Below, one piece after another: positions 1 through 7,891 of a DNA stretch of 64,000 nt (its first letter is position 1; every line of letters starts with the position of its first letter). A model generated the notes under the pieces. That model searched no databases. It was given only the letters and a program-made list of their open reading frames with translations, and was not told the DNA's origin. The position numbers and the translations under genes were made by a program. Origin of the DNA: Haliscomenobacter hydrossis DSM 1100 (lineage in GTDB: Bacteria; Bacteroidota; Bacteroidia; Chitinophagales; Saprospiraceae); assembly GCF_000212735.1 (NCBI RefSeq), contig NC_015510.1, forward strand, positions 5,395,001 to 5,459,000, in the 5' to 3' direction.

Positions 1-356
1 AATGGTTGACCGCAGATGGCATTTATCTGGGTGGAAACATTGCTCCAGGGCTGCGGATGCGGCTACGTGCCATGCATGAATTTACGGCACGGCTACCCGA
101 AGTAACCTTACATACGGTGCACAACTGGATTGGAGATTCTACCCAATCGGCCATGAACAATGGGGTCACTGTAGGTACCACGCTGGAAATTGAAGGCTAT
201 CGACGCCACTGGGAAAAAGAGTGGGGGCAACTCAGGGTAGTATTAACGGGAGGAGATGCCGATTTTTTGACCCAAACGATGCAAACCGAAGTGGCAAATG
301 AGCCCAATTTGGTATTTATTGGACTTAACAAAATATTGAACCATAATGTCGAGTAG
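1..356 (+). CDS. coaX: Type III pantothenate kinase, C-terminal part (5' end outside window)
   Basis: This is the C-terminal 118 or so residues of a CoaX-type pantothenate kinase, which phosphorylates pantothenate in the first step of coenzyme A synthesis in the cytoplasm. The open frame runs in from the left edge (codons in phase with position 3), so the start is not visible. Recognisable family features are the GGNIAPGLRMR stretch, the GDST segment with following helix, and the TGGDA motif near the end followed by PNLVFIGLN, in the order expected for the ASKHA-fold C-terminal half. The stop codon lies 11 bp inside the next gene, so the two genes overlap and are probably co-transcribed. No eukaryotic-type or type I kinase features are seen. 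Identification is from family motifs only. Confidence 0.88.
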   Translation, partial: WLTADGIYLGGNIAPGLRMRLRAMHEFTARLPEVTLHTVHNWIGDSTQSAMNNGVTVGTTLEIEGYRRHWEKEWGQLRVVLTGGDADFLTQTMQTEVANEPNLVFIGLNKILNHNVE

Positions 357-1713
357 TTGGATGATAAAAACGGCACTTATTGCTGCCGTACTGGTGTTGT
401 GGATGCCTTGGACGGCCTCGGCGCAAACGACCACCGCACAAATTTTGCCCAAGCAAAATTCGCCCTACTCCCGCTTTGGGCTAGGGGATTTACTCTCCAC
501 TTCCCTGGTTTCACAAACCGGAATGGGCGGTGTGGGTATTGCCATGCGCGATGGGTCACATACCAATTGGTTGAACCCAGCCTCTTTGAGTTCCCTGGAA
601 GTAACGGGGCTAGAAGTTGCGGTTTCTGCAAAATATTCCGCCTTGTCTGATGGCGACAAAAAAGACGCTGCTTATAGTGGAAACTTGCGCCATTTGTCTT
701 TGGCCTTTCCTTTGAACAACTCCATCAACCGGGCACTGGAACGTAAGAAGCGCAATTTTGATTGGGGAATGGGTTTTCACTTAAATCCCTATACCGAAGT
801 GGGTTACAACATCCAAAACGTAGAAATCCGCGGTGAAACCTTGGAACAGATCACCACCAACCTCAAAGGAGCGGGGGGAACTTACAAATTGGGTTTTGGC
901 AACGGCATCCGGTTCAAAAACATTTCGCTTGGTGCGGAAATTCAGTCGTTATTTGGTAAATCTACCAATAGCCGCTCGGTTTCCCTGGATAGTATTGCTT
1001 TGGCCTACTCCACCGACCTGCAAGACGACATCAGCTATCGGGGTACTATTTTCAAATTGGGTGCACAGTATTTGCTCCACTTTGACAAACCCAACGAAAA
1101 AGGCATTTACACCATTGGGGATCGCAGCCTTATTTTAGGACTTACGTACACTCCCAATGCCAATTTAACGTCTACCAGCAGTCGGTTGTACCGGCGCATT
1201 TCACCCTTGTCTTCAACGGCAGATACCATTTCTTATGAATCGGATATTGAAAGAGGGGGAACGCTGCCTTCGGAATTGGGCTTCGGCGTTACTTACGAAT
1301 CCCTGGGTAAATTGCGCATCAGTGCCGAATATATACAAACGCGCTGGAATGAATACCAAAATGAGGCTAAGGCTGAACCGCTTTCTGATGCCCGCCGCGT
1401 CGCTTTTGGGCTGGAATACATCCCGAATGTTCAGTCGTACAACAACAACTGGCAACGGGCAAGGTACCGTTTTGGTGTTTTCCATGCCGAAGATCCTCGC
1501 AGCAGCAATGGACAACAACTGACCAATTATGGACTTTCGTTGGGGGTTGGGATACCCATTGTTTTACCCCGTCAGACGATGTCTTTCGTCAACCTGGCCC
1601 TGGAAGCAGGCCGTTTTGGCACCAAGGATGGGTTAAATGAAACCTATGTACAATTCCATTTTGGATTTACACTGAACGACAGTAGTTGGTTCTTTAAACA
1701 GAAATTCAATTGA
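346..1713 (+). CDS. Outer-membrane beta-barrel protein, FadL/OmpP1-like
   Basis: A 455-residue secreted protein. Residues 1-27 form a signal peptide ending in TASAQ. The mature part begins with an NSPYSRFGLGDL segment, a form I associate with a widespread Bacteroidota outer-membrane family, followed by alternating hydrophobic/polar strands rich in Gly, Asn and aromatic residues. It ends with strands of the type found at the close of a beta-barrel (final residues FKQKFN). The ATG lies within the coaX end (11-bp overlap), implying translational coupling. The substrate, if it is a transporter, is unknown; FadL-like hydrophobic-compound transport is only a suggestion from the fold type. A structural barrel without transport function is equally possible. 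Confidence 0.6.
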   Translation: MSSSWMIKTALIAAVLVLWMPWTASAQTTTAQILPKQNSPYSRFGLGDLLSTSLVSQTGMGGVGIAMRDGSHTNWLNPASLSSLEVTGLEVAVSAKYSALSDGDKKDAAYSGNLRHLSLAFPLNNSINRALERKKRNFDWGMGFHLNPYTEVGYNIQNVEIRGETLEQITTNLKGAGGTYKLGFGNGIRFKNISLGAEIQSLFGKSTNSRSVSLDSIALAYSTDLQDDISYRGTIFKLGAQYLLHFDKPNEKGIYTIGDRSLILGLTYTPNANLTSTSSRLYRRISPLSSTADTISYESDIERGGTLPSELGFGVTYESLGKLRISAEYIQTRWNEYQNEAKAEPLSDARRVAFGLEYIPNVQSYNNNWQRARYRFGVFHAEDPRSSNGQQLTNYGLSLGVGIPIVLPRQTMSFVNLALEAGRFGTKDGLNETYVQFHFGFTLNDSSWFFKQKFN

Positions 1714-1728
1714 TGATATACAAAAGTG

Positions 1729-1762
1729 CTTGTAGAAACGTGACGTGTCGCGTTTCTACAAG
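1729..1762. terminator. Bidirectional hairpin terminator between convergent genes
   Basis: A perfect 12-bp inverted repeat (1729-1740 with 1751-1762, 10-nt loop) follows the barrel gene on the plus strand and overlaps the last codons of the ABC ATPase gene on the minus strand. TTTT follows on the plus side. Position between convergent genes supports termination in both directions. Confidence 0.65.
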
Positions 1763-2580
1763 GTTTTAAACAAACCTCTTACCTCATCCACCAAGTCGTG
1801 GAAGTCGCGCCGCGACATCACATTTTCTTGCCAGGCCAATCCTCGTTCAATCAGATTGTAAGTATGCTTGATGCGCGAACCAGGAATAATATTGCCTTGA
1901 TCATCCCGATCACGACCCATTACCCATAAGGTATCCGCAATGGAAGCGCTAGATTCAATGTCGTGAGATACTACAATGATCGTATTGTGTTCGTGCAAGG
2001 CCGCAATGCTCCGCAGCAATTCACATACTTTTTCAATCATAATGATGTCCAGACCGCTAAAAGGCTCGTCCAGCAATAAAAAGTGATCAGAACATAGCAA
2101 TTGTTGCGCGATAGCGACCCTTTGTTTTTGCCCACCCGAAAGCTCTGCCGGAAAACGATGGGCATGCCCTTCCAGGCCAAAATGAGCCAACATTTCTTCA
2201 CACTTGGCTTTGCGTTCAGCAGCAGGAATTCCTTTACGGGCTGCAGCAACCATGAGATTACCCAACACCGTACGGTGACCAAACAAGGGGTAGCTCTGTT
2301 GCACTACCCCTACTCTACCCACTTGTACGGGCGTGAGGGGGTCCCCCAATAATACCTGACCCGAATCGGGCTTGATCAACCCCGCCAATATTTCGAAAAA
2401 CTTGGTTTTTCCAATCCCCGAAGGACCCAAAAAACCAACTATTTGCCCTTGGCTCATCCCGGGGCGAACGATATCCCGAATGTCCACATTGACGTCGCGC
2501 AAGATTTGGTTGCCCCCCAGGTTGAGTGAAACATTTTCCACCTTGAGGATGGTATTTTTGAATTCGTGTACTGTTGACAT
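1756..2580 (-). CDS. ABC transporter ATP-binding protein (nitrate/sulfonate/taurine type)
   Basis: A 274-residue nucleotide-binding subunit that powers the importer formed with the permease at 2590-3387. Walker A is GPSGIGKT at residues 52-59, the Q-loop glutamine is near residue 94, the signature LSGGQ is at 148-152, Walker B LLLDEP is at 168-173, and the switch histidine follows in VVSHD. Family members usually have GKST at Walker A; here it is GKTK, which keeps the invariant Lys and Thr. It starts 9 bp after the permease stop, so it is the last gene of the operon running from 5268 to 1756. A C-terminal extension of about 40 residues follows the H-loop region. The substrate is not predictable from this subunit alone. 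Confidence 0.85.
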   Translation of the reverse strand: MSTVHEFKNTILKVENVSLNLGGNQILRDVNVDIRDIVRPGMSQGQIVGFLGPSGIGKTKFFEILAGLIKPDSGQVLLGDPLTPVQVGRVGVVQQSYPLFGHRTVLGNLMVAAARKGIPAAERKAKCEEMLAHFGLEGHAHRFPAELSGGQKQRVAIAQQLLCSDHFLLLDEPFSGLDIIMIEKVCELLRSIAALHEHNTIIVVSHDIESSASIADTLWVMGRDRDDQGNIIPGSRIKHTYNLIERGLAWQENVMSRRDFHDLVDEVRGLFKTL

Positions 2581-2589
2581 TGTGGAGAT

Positions 2590-3387
2590 TTATCTTCTTT
2601 CCAAACTCAAAGAAGCGTAAGGACAAATGATGTTTTTGAGGACCCCAATCAGGTAATCCATACTGATGCCAACCAACAAAATCAGGATTTGAATGGCAAA
2701 AACAGCATCCAAATGCAAGTGTTTATTTTGGTTGAGCAACATGGCCCCAATTCCTCCTTCGGCACGCGATATCCCTTCTACCATCGTCAGCATCATCCAG
2801 CTTATGGCAAAGTTTTGGCGGATGATCTCAAACACTTCGTGCAAACGGCCCAAAATGATGACCTCCCCTACCGTTTGCCACTCGCTCATGCCCAAGGTCC
2901 GGGCATGGTTGAATTCGGTTTTGGGAATGGCCTGAATCATCGCAGTGGCTGAAGTCACAAAAAACACCGTAATGCCAAACACCATCAACGACAATTTGAG
3001 GTTGTGACCGCCAGAAGTGAGCAGGGTGAATACAAAACTCAAGCCCACGAGCGTCAAAAAACGCCCTTTGGACACAATAAAAGCCGTAGGTCGGAAAAAA
3101 GGAAGCACCGTCAAGTAAGACAAAGCCAATGAAATCAGGATCGCCAGTCCCATTGCTTGCACACACAGTGTCATGCTGGTAAACAATTCCCTGATCAGGT
3201 CGCCACCTTTCATCAAGCGGCCAAATGCCGAAAAAATTTCAGGCGGTCTGGGTAAAATTTCTGAAGAGGAGTACCAGGCAAACAGTGCAATAATAACTTG
3301 TACTAAAATGATTAATACCAGCGTAGGCCTACTAACACTCGTGTTGGGTTGGATGGCCCGGAGTAGGTCTTGGGTAATTTTGGACAT
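2590..3387 (-). CDS. ABC transporter permease (SsuC/TauC/NrtB type)
   Basis: A 265-residue inner-membrane protein with about six hydrophobic helices, of the BPD_transp_1 family that serves nitrate, sulfonate, taurine or thiamine-precursor importers. The coupling-helix region is visible as the EAA-like segment around residues 165-195, with ARTLGMSEWQ just before it. It sits between the substrate-binding/OmpA gene upstream and the ATPase gene 9 bp downstream. A GTTCG-type palindrome lies between it and the upstream gene and might lower read-through or stabilise transcript ends. The length is typical of the family. The substrate is unknown. Confidence 0.85.
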   Translation of the reverse strand: MSKITQDLLRAIQPNTSVSRPTLVLIILVQVIIALFAWYSSSEILPRPPEIFSAFGRLMKGGDLIRELFTSMTLCVQAMGLAILISLALSYLTVLPFFRPTAFIVSKGRFLTLVGLSFVFTLLTSGGHNLKLSLMVFGITVFFVTSATAMIQAIPKTEFNHARTLGMSEWQTVGEVIILGRLHEVFEIIRQNFAISWMMLTMVEGISRAEGGIGAMLLNQNKHLHLDAVFAIQILILLVGISMDYLIGVLKNIICPYASLSLERR

Positions 3388-3404
3388 TCTTATTAGGGTT
3401 TGGG

Positions 3405-3476
3405 GGTGCGAGCGTTCGAAGGTTCGGGAGCTGGTGTTCCAACCCCCGAACCTTCGAACTTCCGGACCTCGAACGA
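3405..3476. repeat. Intergenic palindrome, GTTCG family
   Basis: A perfect 15-bp stem (3414-3428 with 3445-3459), built of GGTTCG-type units, with a looser GTTCG/CGAAC fringe. It lies inside the ABC operon between the permease start and the substrate-binding protein stop. The same unit recurs at about 15.8, 32.2 and 33.3 kb. Confidence 0.8.
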
Positions 3477-3480
3477 TAGG

Positions 3481-5268
3481 TTATTTACCCATGATAATTT
3501 CTACCCGGCGGTTTTTTGCCCGGCCCGCAGGAGTATCATTGGATGCCACTGGATTGCTGGCGCCATGGGAGAATATACTGACCCGCCCCTCGGGGAAGTT
3601 ATTGGCGGATTTATTTTCCAGCCAGGTTTTGATGGCAAAAGCACGCCGCTCCGAAAGAGAGAGGTTGGCAGCAGGATCACCGATGTTGTCGGTGTGTCCG
3701 TGTACTTCTACTTTCAAATTGCTCGCAATGACCAAGTCGTTAAAAAGTTGCTCCATCACTGCTCGTGCTGATGGGGTAAATTCGCTGCTGCCAGAAGCGA
3801 ACTCAATCGCCCAAGACTTCTTACTCACCGTTTCGCGGATATTGTCATCAGCATTAAATTCCGCCTCATCTGCGCTGGCGATGTTGCTGCCCGCGCGGGA
3901 GAGTACACTTTTTAAGAAGCGAGTGTTGATCACCTCTTCAGCTACAGGATAAGAGGGTACCAGGTCTGGATACAATTTTTGGACAATATCCCCAAAAGTA
4001 GTGTACACAATTTTGACGATATTGGTACTACCGGGGTTGATTCCGAAGATCTCGGCGTTATCGGCCAGGTTGTTTACCCTTGAGCCGCCCAATTCAACGG
4101 GCAGGCCTTTCCGGTCGGTTTCGGTAACGCCTTTGTAGTATTTCTCCCAGTATTCCGCGGTTTCCTCATTGTAAATTTCAGCGCTGATCTGCGCTGCTTT
4201 TTTCAAAGCTGGAGAATAAGACTTCACTTGATCTCCACCAATGGCCATACCTTCAATCAGATTTTCTACCAAACGGGGGTTGTCTTCCATCCATTTTTTG
4301 ATGCCAATCAATACACAAGGCATTTGGCTGCGGTATTCTTTGGTGGACACAATGGAAATCAATCCCCCTTTTTTCTTCGCTACCATTACGTCTCCGGGCG
4401 TCCAGGTGGTTACTCCGGTTACTCCAACGGTGACTTTTTTGCCTGTGCGTTGGCCTTTTTTCACTTCATCGCGCTCTTCGGTATACCCGTTGATGTACTT
4501 TTCCGAAGCGTCGATGTAGCTGTCGGCAGCAATGAAGTTCATGGCCTCGGGATCGTAGGTAGTTTCATCGGCGTTGACGGGAATACCGTTGTCGGAGCAC
4601 CATTTGATGACGATGTTCCAGTCACCATCGCGCAGCACCGCCGTGGTAACTCCGCCGCGTGCCGCTTGGGGGTTTTCTTTCCAGGCGGGAGGCCCCATGA
4701 ATTTGTCCTCACCCAAGGAACGACCCAGGGTGTACACAATTTGTGCGCGGTATTCATCACCCAGTTTTTCGAGTTGAGGATTTACACCCGCTAAAAAAGC
4801 TGCGGCACCGTCGCCCATGATCGTTACAAAATGTGCACCTTCAGTGGTACCGGGATCACTTTTGTAACTCTCGGCAAATTTGACCAAACCAGCCTGCATC
4901 AGCGATACATCATCCTGGCGGGTCATTTTAAGATTGACATTTTTAGAAGCCATGATGCTCCCCTTGGTAGTCTCCGCCCCGCCATTGGCCAGAATGGCTC
5001 CCATTTGGGCGTTCCAGGCCCAGTGTAACCAACGAATTTCTGGAGTACTTACATTGGCCGGAGTGGACGAAGGTAATGCTAAAGGCTGCACACTAGTAGA
5101 TGCATTTTTGGGTGCATCGGGCAGGTCTACTTTTTCAATGATTGTAGATTCTTGTGTGGTGCGCGGGCCTAATATGCCCATGTTGCCCAAGATCTTCACG
5201 CCAATAAAAATTGCGCCCCCAATGACGAGGAGCACGGCAAGTTTGCCTAAGGTGGTTAATCGTGACAT
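3481..5268 (-). CDS. Substrate-binding protein fused to an OmpA-type peptidoglycan-binding domain
   Basis: A 595-residue protein with a fused architecture. Residues 8-26 form an N-terminal membrane segment. Residues of about 70-430 resemble periplasmic substrate-binding proteins of the NMT1/SsuA/phosphate-like class. Residues of about 475-595 are an OmpA/MotB domain, marked by FASGSSEF, the HGHTDN motif (peptidoglycan contact), LSERRA and the closing NRRVEI. It is the first gene of a three-gene operon with permease and ATPase. The likely arrangement is an inner-membrane-anchored receptor that also grips the cell wall, feeding the ABC permease. The ligand is not evident. The OmpA motifs are clear; the binding-protein call rests on operon context and overall pattern and is less sure. 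Confidence 0.75.
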   Translation of the reverse strand: MSRLTTLGKLAVLLVIGGAIFIGVKILGNMGILGPRTTQESTIIEKVDLPDAPKNASTSVQPLALPSSTPANVSTPEIRWLHWAWNAQMGAILANGGAETTKGSIMASKNVNLKMTRQDDVSLMQAGLVKFAESYKSDPGTTEGAHFVTIMGDGAAAFLAGVNPQLEKLGDEYRAQIVYTLGRSLGEDKFMGPPAWKENPQAARGGVTTAVLRDGDWNIVIKWCSDNGIPVNADETTYDPEAMNFIAADSYIDASEKYINGYTEERDEVKKGQRTGKKVTVGVTGVTTWTPGDVMVAKKKGGLISIVSTKEYRSQMPCVLIGIKKWMEDNPRLVENLIEGMAIGGDQVKSYSPALKKAAQISAEIYNEETAEYWEKYYKGVTETDRKGLPVELGGSRVNNLADNAEIFGINPGSTNIVKIVYTTFGDIVQKLYPDLVPSYPVAEEVINTRFLKSVLSRAGSNIASADEAEFNADDNIRETVSKKSWAIEFASGSSEFTPSARAVMEQLFNDLVIASNLKVEVHGHTDNIGDPAANLSLSERRAFAIKTWLENKSANNFPEGRVSIFSHGASNPVASNDTPAGRAKNRRVEIIMGK

Positions 5269-5517
5269 AATGAGTTAAGGGTTTTCCGGATTTTGATGGG
5301 TGAAAATGATTCACCCACATTTATACGGTTTTGTGTACGTCAGGGTTACTGTGCTACTGAATTTAGTTTTGTTCCAGTTTCCCTTGATTATTTTGGTTTT
5401 GATGTCAACAAATATAAAGAAATTTCGGAAGGCCACGCAAAGAATGTCGTTAAGATGTGGAGGAAAAACGTCAGGTACAAGGAAAAAGTCGGTGAAATGA
5501 AGGGTTTTAGGATTTAA
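5269..5517. other. Intergenic region without a supported gene
   Basis: About 250 bp of AT-rich DNA upstream of the binding-protein/OmpA gene, probably holding its promoter. Two short plus-strand frames (5293-5517 and 5300-5500) overlap each other, have no family features, and the longer one runs into the palindrome, so neither is called. The region ends at the TTTTAGGG palindrome. Confidence 0.5.
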
Positions 5518-5571
5518 GTTTTAGGGTTTTAGGGTTTGGTAAGCGTATGGAGAACCCTAAAACCCTAAAAC
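5518..5571. repeat. Intergenic palindrome made of TTTTAGGG units
   Basis: A perfect 19-bp inverted repeat (5518-5536 with 5553-5571), each arm consisting of tandem GGGTTTTA units. Further AAGACCCT units extend to 5590, touching the stop of the DinB-like gene. Located just downstream of that minus-strand gene, it could end its transcript. Confidence 0.8.
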
Positions 5572-5588
5572 CTTAAGACCCTAAGACC

Positions 5589-6101
5589 CTAGTTGAAATA
5601 CCGTTCCTCCAACACCCGAAAATGGTGCCGCTGGTGTCCCGCCACAATAAAGCCCAATGCCAGAGGGGTCAACTTTTTACCGTTTGCTGTGCCCGTCTGC
5701 AAGAGCATGACATCGTTGAAGCTGCGGAAGAGTTGAAGGGTGCTGGTGCGCAGTGTGAATAACTCGGCTTTAAGGTCAACCAGACTGCGCTGATTACCTT
5801 GGGCGTGGAGGGCATAATCGTCTTCTTCGAACCCTGGCAAATTAGCGGCCTCACCCCTGGCAATACACAAGGCGCGGTAGGTCAAAATGCGCTCCGTGTC
5901 GATGAGGTGTTGCACAATATCGCATACGGTCCATTTGCCGGGTGCGTAAACGTAGTCGCCGAGGGCCTGGAGTTTGTCCCAATCATAGTTTTGTAATTCT
6001 TCCTGGGTACGCTCCAAGATAGTGAGCATCGGCACATCATCGGTTTGATTGATGTAGCGGTCAAAAAACTCGGGCATGAAAGGAAGGGCAGATTTGAACA
6101 T
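5589..6101 (-). CDS. DinB-family protein
   Basis: A 170-residue soluble protein of the DinB/YfiT-like four-helix-bundle superfamily. These proteins bind a divalent metal through three histidines and often act as thiol-dependent transferases. The likely ligands are visible as the His in DIVQHLIDTE and the two in the C-terminal GHQRHHF segment, with the typical W-T-x-x-DIVQH spacing. The length is normal for the family. It is a single gene flanked by a palindrome on its 3' side and by a divergent secreted protein gene on its 5' side. The specific thiol cofactor and substrate cannot be read from sequence. Confidence 0.75.
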   Translation of the reverse strand: MFKSALPFMPEFFDRYINQTDDVPMLTILERTQEELQNYDWDKLQALGDYVYAPGKWTVCDIVQHLIDTERILTYRALCIARGEAANLPGFEEDDYALHAQGNQRSLVDLKAELFTLRTSTLQLFRSFNDVMLLQTGTANGKKLTPLALGFIVAGHQRHHFRVLEERYFN

Positions 6102-6189
6102 GGTCTTGATGTTTAAGTGTTTGAAGTCAGTTTAATTTCGGACATAAAATAAAGCGTTTTTAGCGGACGTTTCAGGAAAAAATAAAGAC

Positions 6190-7047
6190 ATGTATCGCCA
6201 CTTCGCTTGTTTATTGCTATTAAGTACGCCATTTTTTCTCTCTGCCCAAACTACTACGCTACAACAAGCCCTTGAAAAGGGTTTGGTAACCCTTGAGGCC
6301 CAAGGGTTGGGGGGGCATACGGGTGACTGCTTGCAGGCTACCGTGACCAACGTGAGCAAACGTGCCTTGCGGGTGGCCTTATCTCCGGGCATGGTGTTTC
6401 AATCCCAGGATACAGCACTTCAAGATTTGCTCGTGGTCGACAACGAAGAATATGTACTCGCCGCCAACCAAAAACGCGCGTTCAAACTGAACAGCTACTG
6501 CTGCGAAATGTACCGTGGCGGCCCGGGCACGGGTGCGGTATTTCAACTCGTAAACCAAAGCAATGAAAAACTCAGCCAGGTTGCGACCTACCTGCACCGC
6601 AATTTTTTGGACAAAAACCCCATGGCTCAACAGGCCGTATGGAGCGTGAGCGACAACGCCGACCTCTCCGCCGTATGGGACCGCAGCCAGCCGGATAAAT
6701 CAAAAAAACTGATTGAATTTTTGGCTCAGGTTACGGGCCGTCCGGTACCCTGGTACCGCTCGGAGTATGCCAAAGCGGCTCCCGGCCCACAAATGGCCAA
6801 ACGCCCGATGATGTTGATTGAAGCGGATTGGGAATTTAAATTGCCCGAAAACGACTCCTTGACCCTGGCGGTGTTCAATGAGGAAGGCAAACAGGTAGAT
6901 GTCCTGATGACGGATAAATTGTACAGTTCGGGGATTTATACATTCACGTTTTCGTATAAAACCAATCGGCTGCCCAAAGGGGTCTACTGGTTTCGGATGC
7001 ATGGAAAAAAGAGTGGACTGGTGAAGGAACGGAAATTGGTGTTTTAG
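6190..7047 (+). CDS. Secreted protein of unknown function with a T9SS-like C-terminal domain
   Basis: A 285-residue protein with a clear signal peptide (residues 1-19, ending FFLSAQ). Residues of about 25-180 have no family I recognise and carry three Cys, including the adjacent pair in NSYCCEMYRGG. The last about 75 residues, from LIEADWEFKLPENDSL onward, form a short beta-sandwich with the pattern NRLPKGVYWFRM near the end. This resembles Bacteroidota FlgD-like or type A sorting domains, which direct export by the T9SS. It is monocistronic, divergent from the DinB gene. Surface or extracellular location is inferred; the function is unknown. Confidence 0.6.
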   Translation: MYRHFACLLLLSTPFFLSAQTTTLQQALEKGLVTLEAQGLGGHTGDCLQATVTNVSKRALRVALSPGMVFQSQDTALQDLLVVDNEEYVLAANQKRAFKLNSYCCEMYRGGPGTGAVFQLVNQSNEKLSQVATYLHRNFLDKNPMAQQAVWSVSDNADLSAVWDRSQPDKSKKLIEFLAQVTGRPVPWYRSEYAKAAPGPQMAKRPMMLIEADWEFKLPENDSLTLAVFNEEGKQVDVLMTDKLYSSGIYTFTFSYKTNRLPKGVYWFRMHGKKSGLVKERKLVF

Positions 7048-7100
7048 GCACTAAACGCTCCTCCGTCTAAAGCCCAGCATCATAACTTCAGATAAATCCA

Positions 7101-7841
7101 TTATTTAAGCCCAGCCAAAACCTCCCCTTTTTGCCGCAATGATACTGGCACTTCCGTTCCATCTGTCAACAACAGCACATCACCGTCGCGTTTGAGCAGT
7201 GAGCGGACGTACTTGCGGTTGACCAAATGGGACTGGTGGGTACGCAAAAAACCGTACTCGGCCAACATAGCAGTGAACTCACGCAGGGTTTTGGAGATCA
7301 GCATTTTGCTGCCATCCACTAAAAAGACATAAGTATAGGTATTGTCGGATTGGCAGCGTACGATTTGCCCCGGCTCTACAAAGTCGACCCGATCGTTGGA
7401 AGGTAGGGCAATTTTGGGTTGTTGCTGCGGATTGCGCAGGTTGTCAAGCAGGGCCTGTAGTTGCTGGTTGCCCCAACGTGCCTGGATTTTTTGTTCTGCC
7501 TTTTCTACTGCTATTTTTAGTTCCGTGGGGTTGACGGGTTTGAGCAGGTAGTCCAACGCTGCGAACTTGATCGCCTGGATGGCGTATTTATCGTAGGCCG
7601 TAACAAAGATTACCTCGGCGCGCACGGGCTGGATGGACTCCAGGAACTGAAACCCGTTGCCTCCGGGCATTTCGATGTCGAGGAAGATGAGTTCTGGCGC
7701 ATGATGTTGGTAGAGCATGCGCCCCTCGGCGATATTCATAGCTTCGCCGAGGATGTTCACCTGGGGGCAAGTTTCGCTCAGGACGCGGATGAGTTCGCGG
7801 TGGTTGTGGGCTTCGTCGTCGATGAGGATGGTTCGGATCAT
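7101..7841 (-). CDS. LytTR-family response regulator
   Basis: A 246-residue two-component regulator. Residues 3-120 form a receiver domain with the acidic pair DD at 8-9, phospho-acceptor Asp55 in IFLDIEMPG, and Lys in the YLLKPV turn. Residues of about 145-246 form a LytTR DNA-binding domain (FVEPGQIVRCQSDNTYT..., ending FLRTHQSHLVN and VSLRQK). It lies 50 bp downstream of a LytS-type kinase gene on the same strand, which is presumably its partner. LytTR regulators bind direct repeats upstream of their targets; none was identified here. Function and fold assignment are secure, but the target genes are unknown. Confidence 0.9.
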   Translation of the reverse strand: MIRTILIDDEAHNHRELIRVLSETCPQVNILGEAMNIAEGRMLYQHHAPELIFLDIEMPGGNGFQFLESIQPVRAEVIFVTAYDKYAIQAIKFAALDYLLKPVNPTELKIAVEKAEQKIQARWGNQQLQALLDNLRNPQQQPKIALPSNDRVDFVEPGQIVRCQSDNTYTYVFLVDGSKMLISKTLREFTAMLAEYGFLRTHQSHLVNRKYVRSLLKRDGDVLLLTDGTEVPVSLRQKGEVLAGLK

Positions 7842-7891
7842 GAGGATTTTAGGGTTTTGGCTTGGCCCGCGACTGAAGTCGTGGGTTGGGT

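Noticed and set aside
5293..5517. A 74-residue plus-strand frame in the gap before the OmpA-fusion gene
   Set aside because: No family features, overlaps another frame, and its end merges with the TTTTAGGG palindrome.
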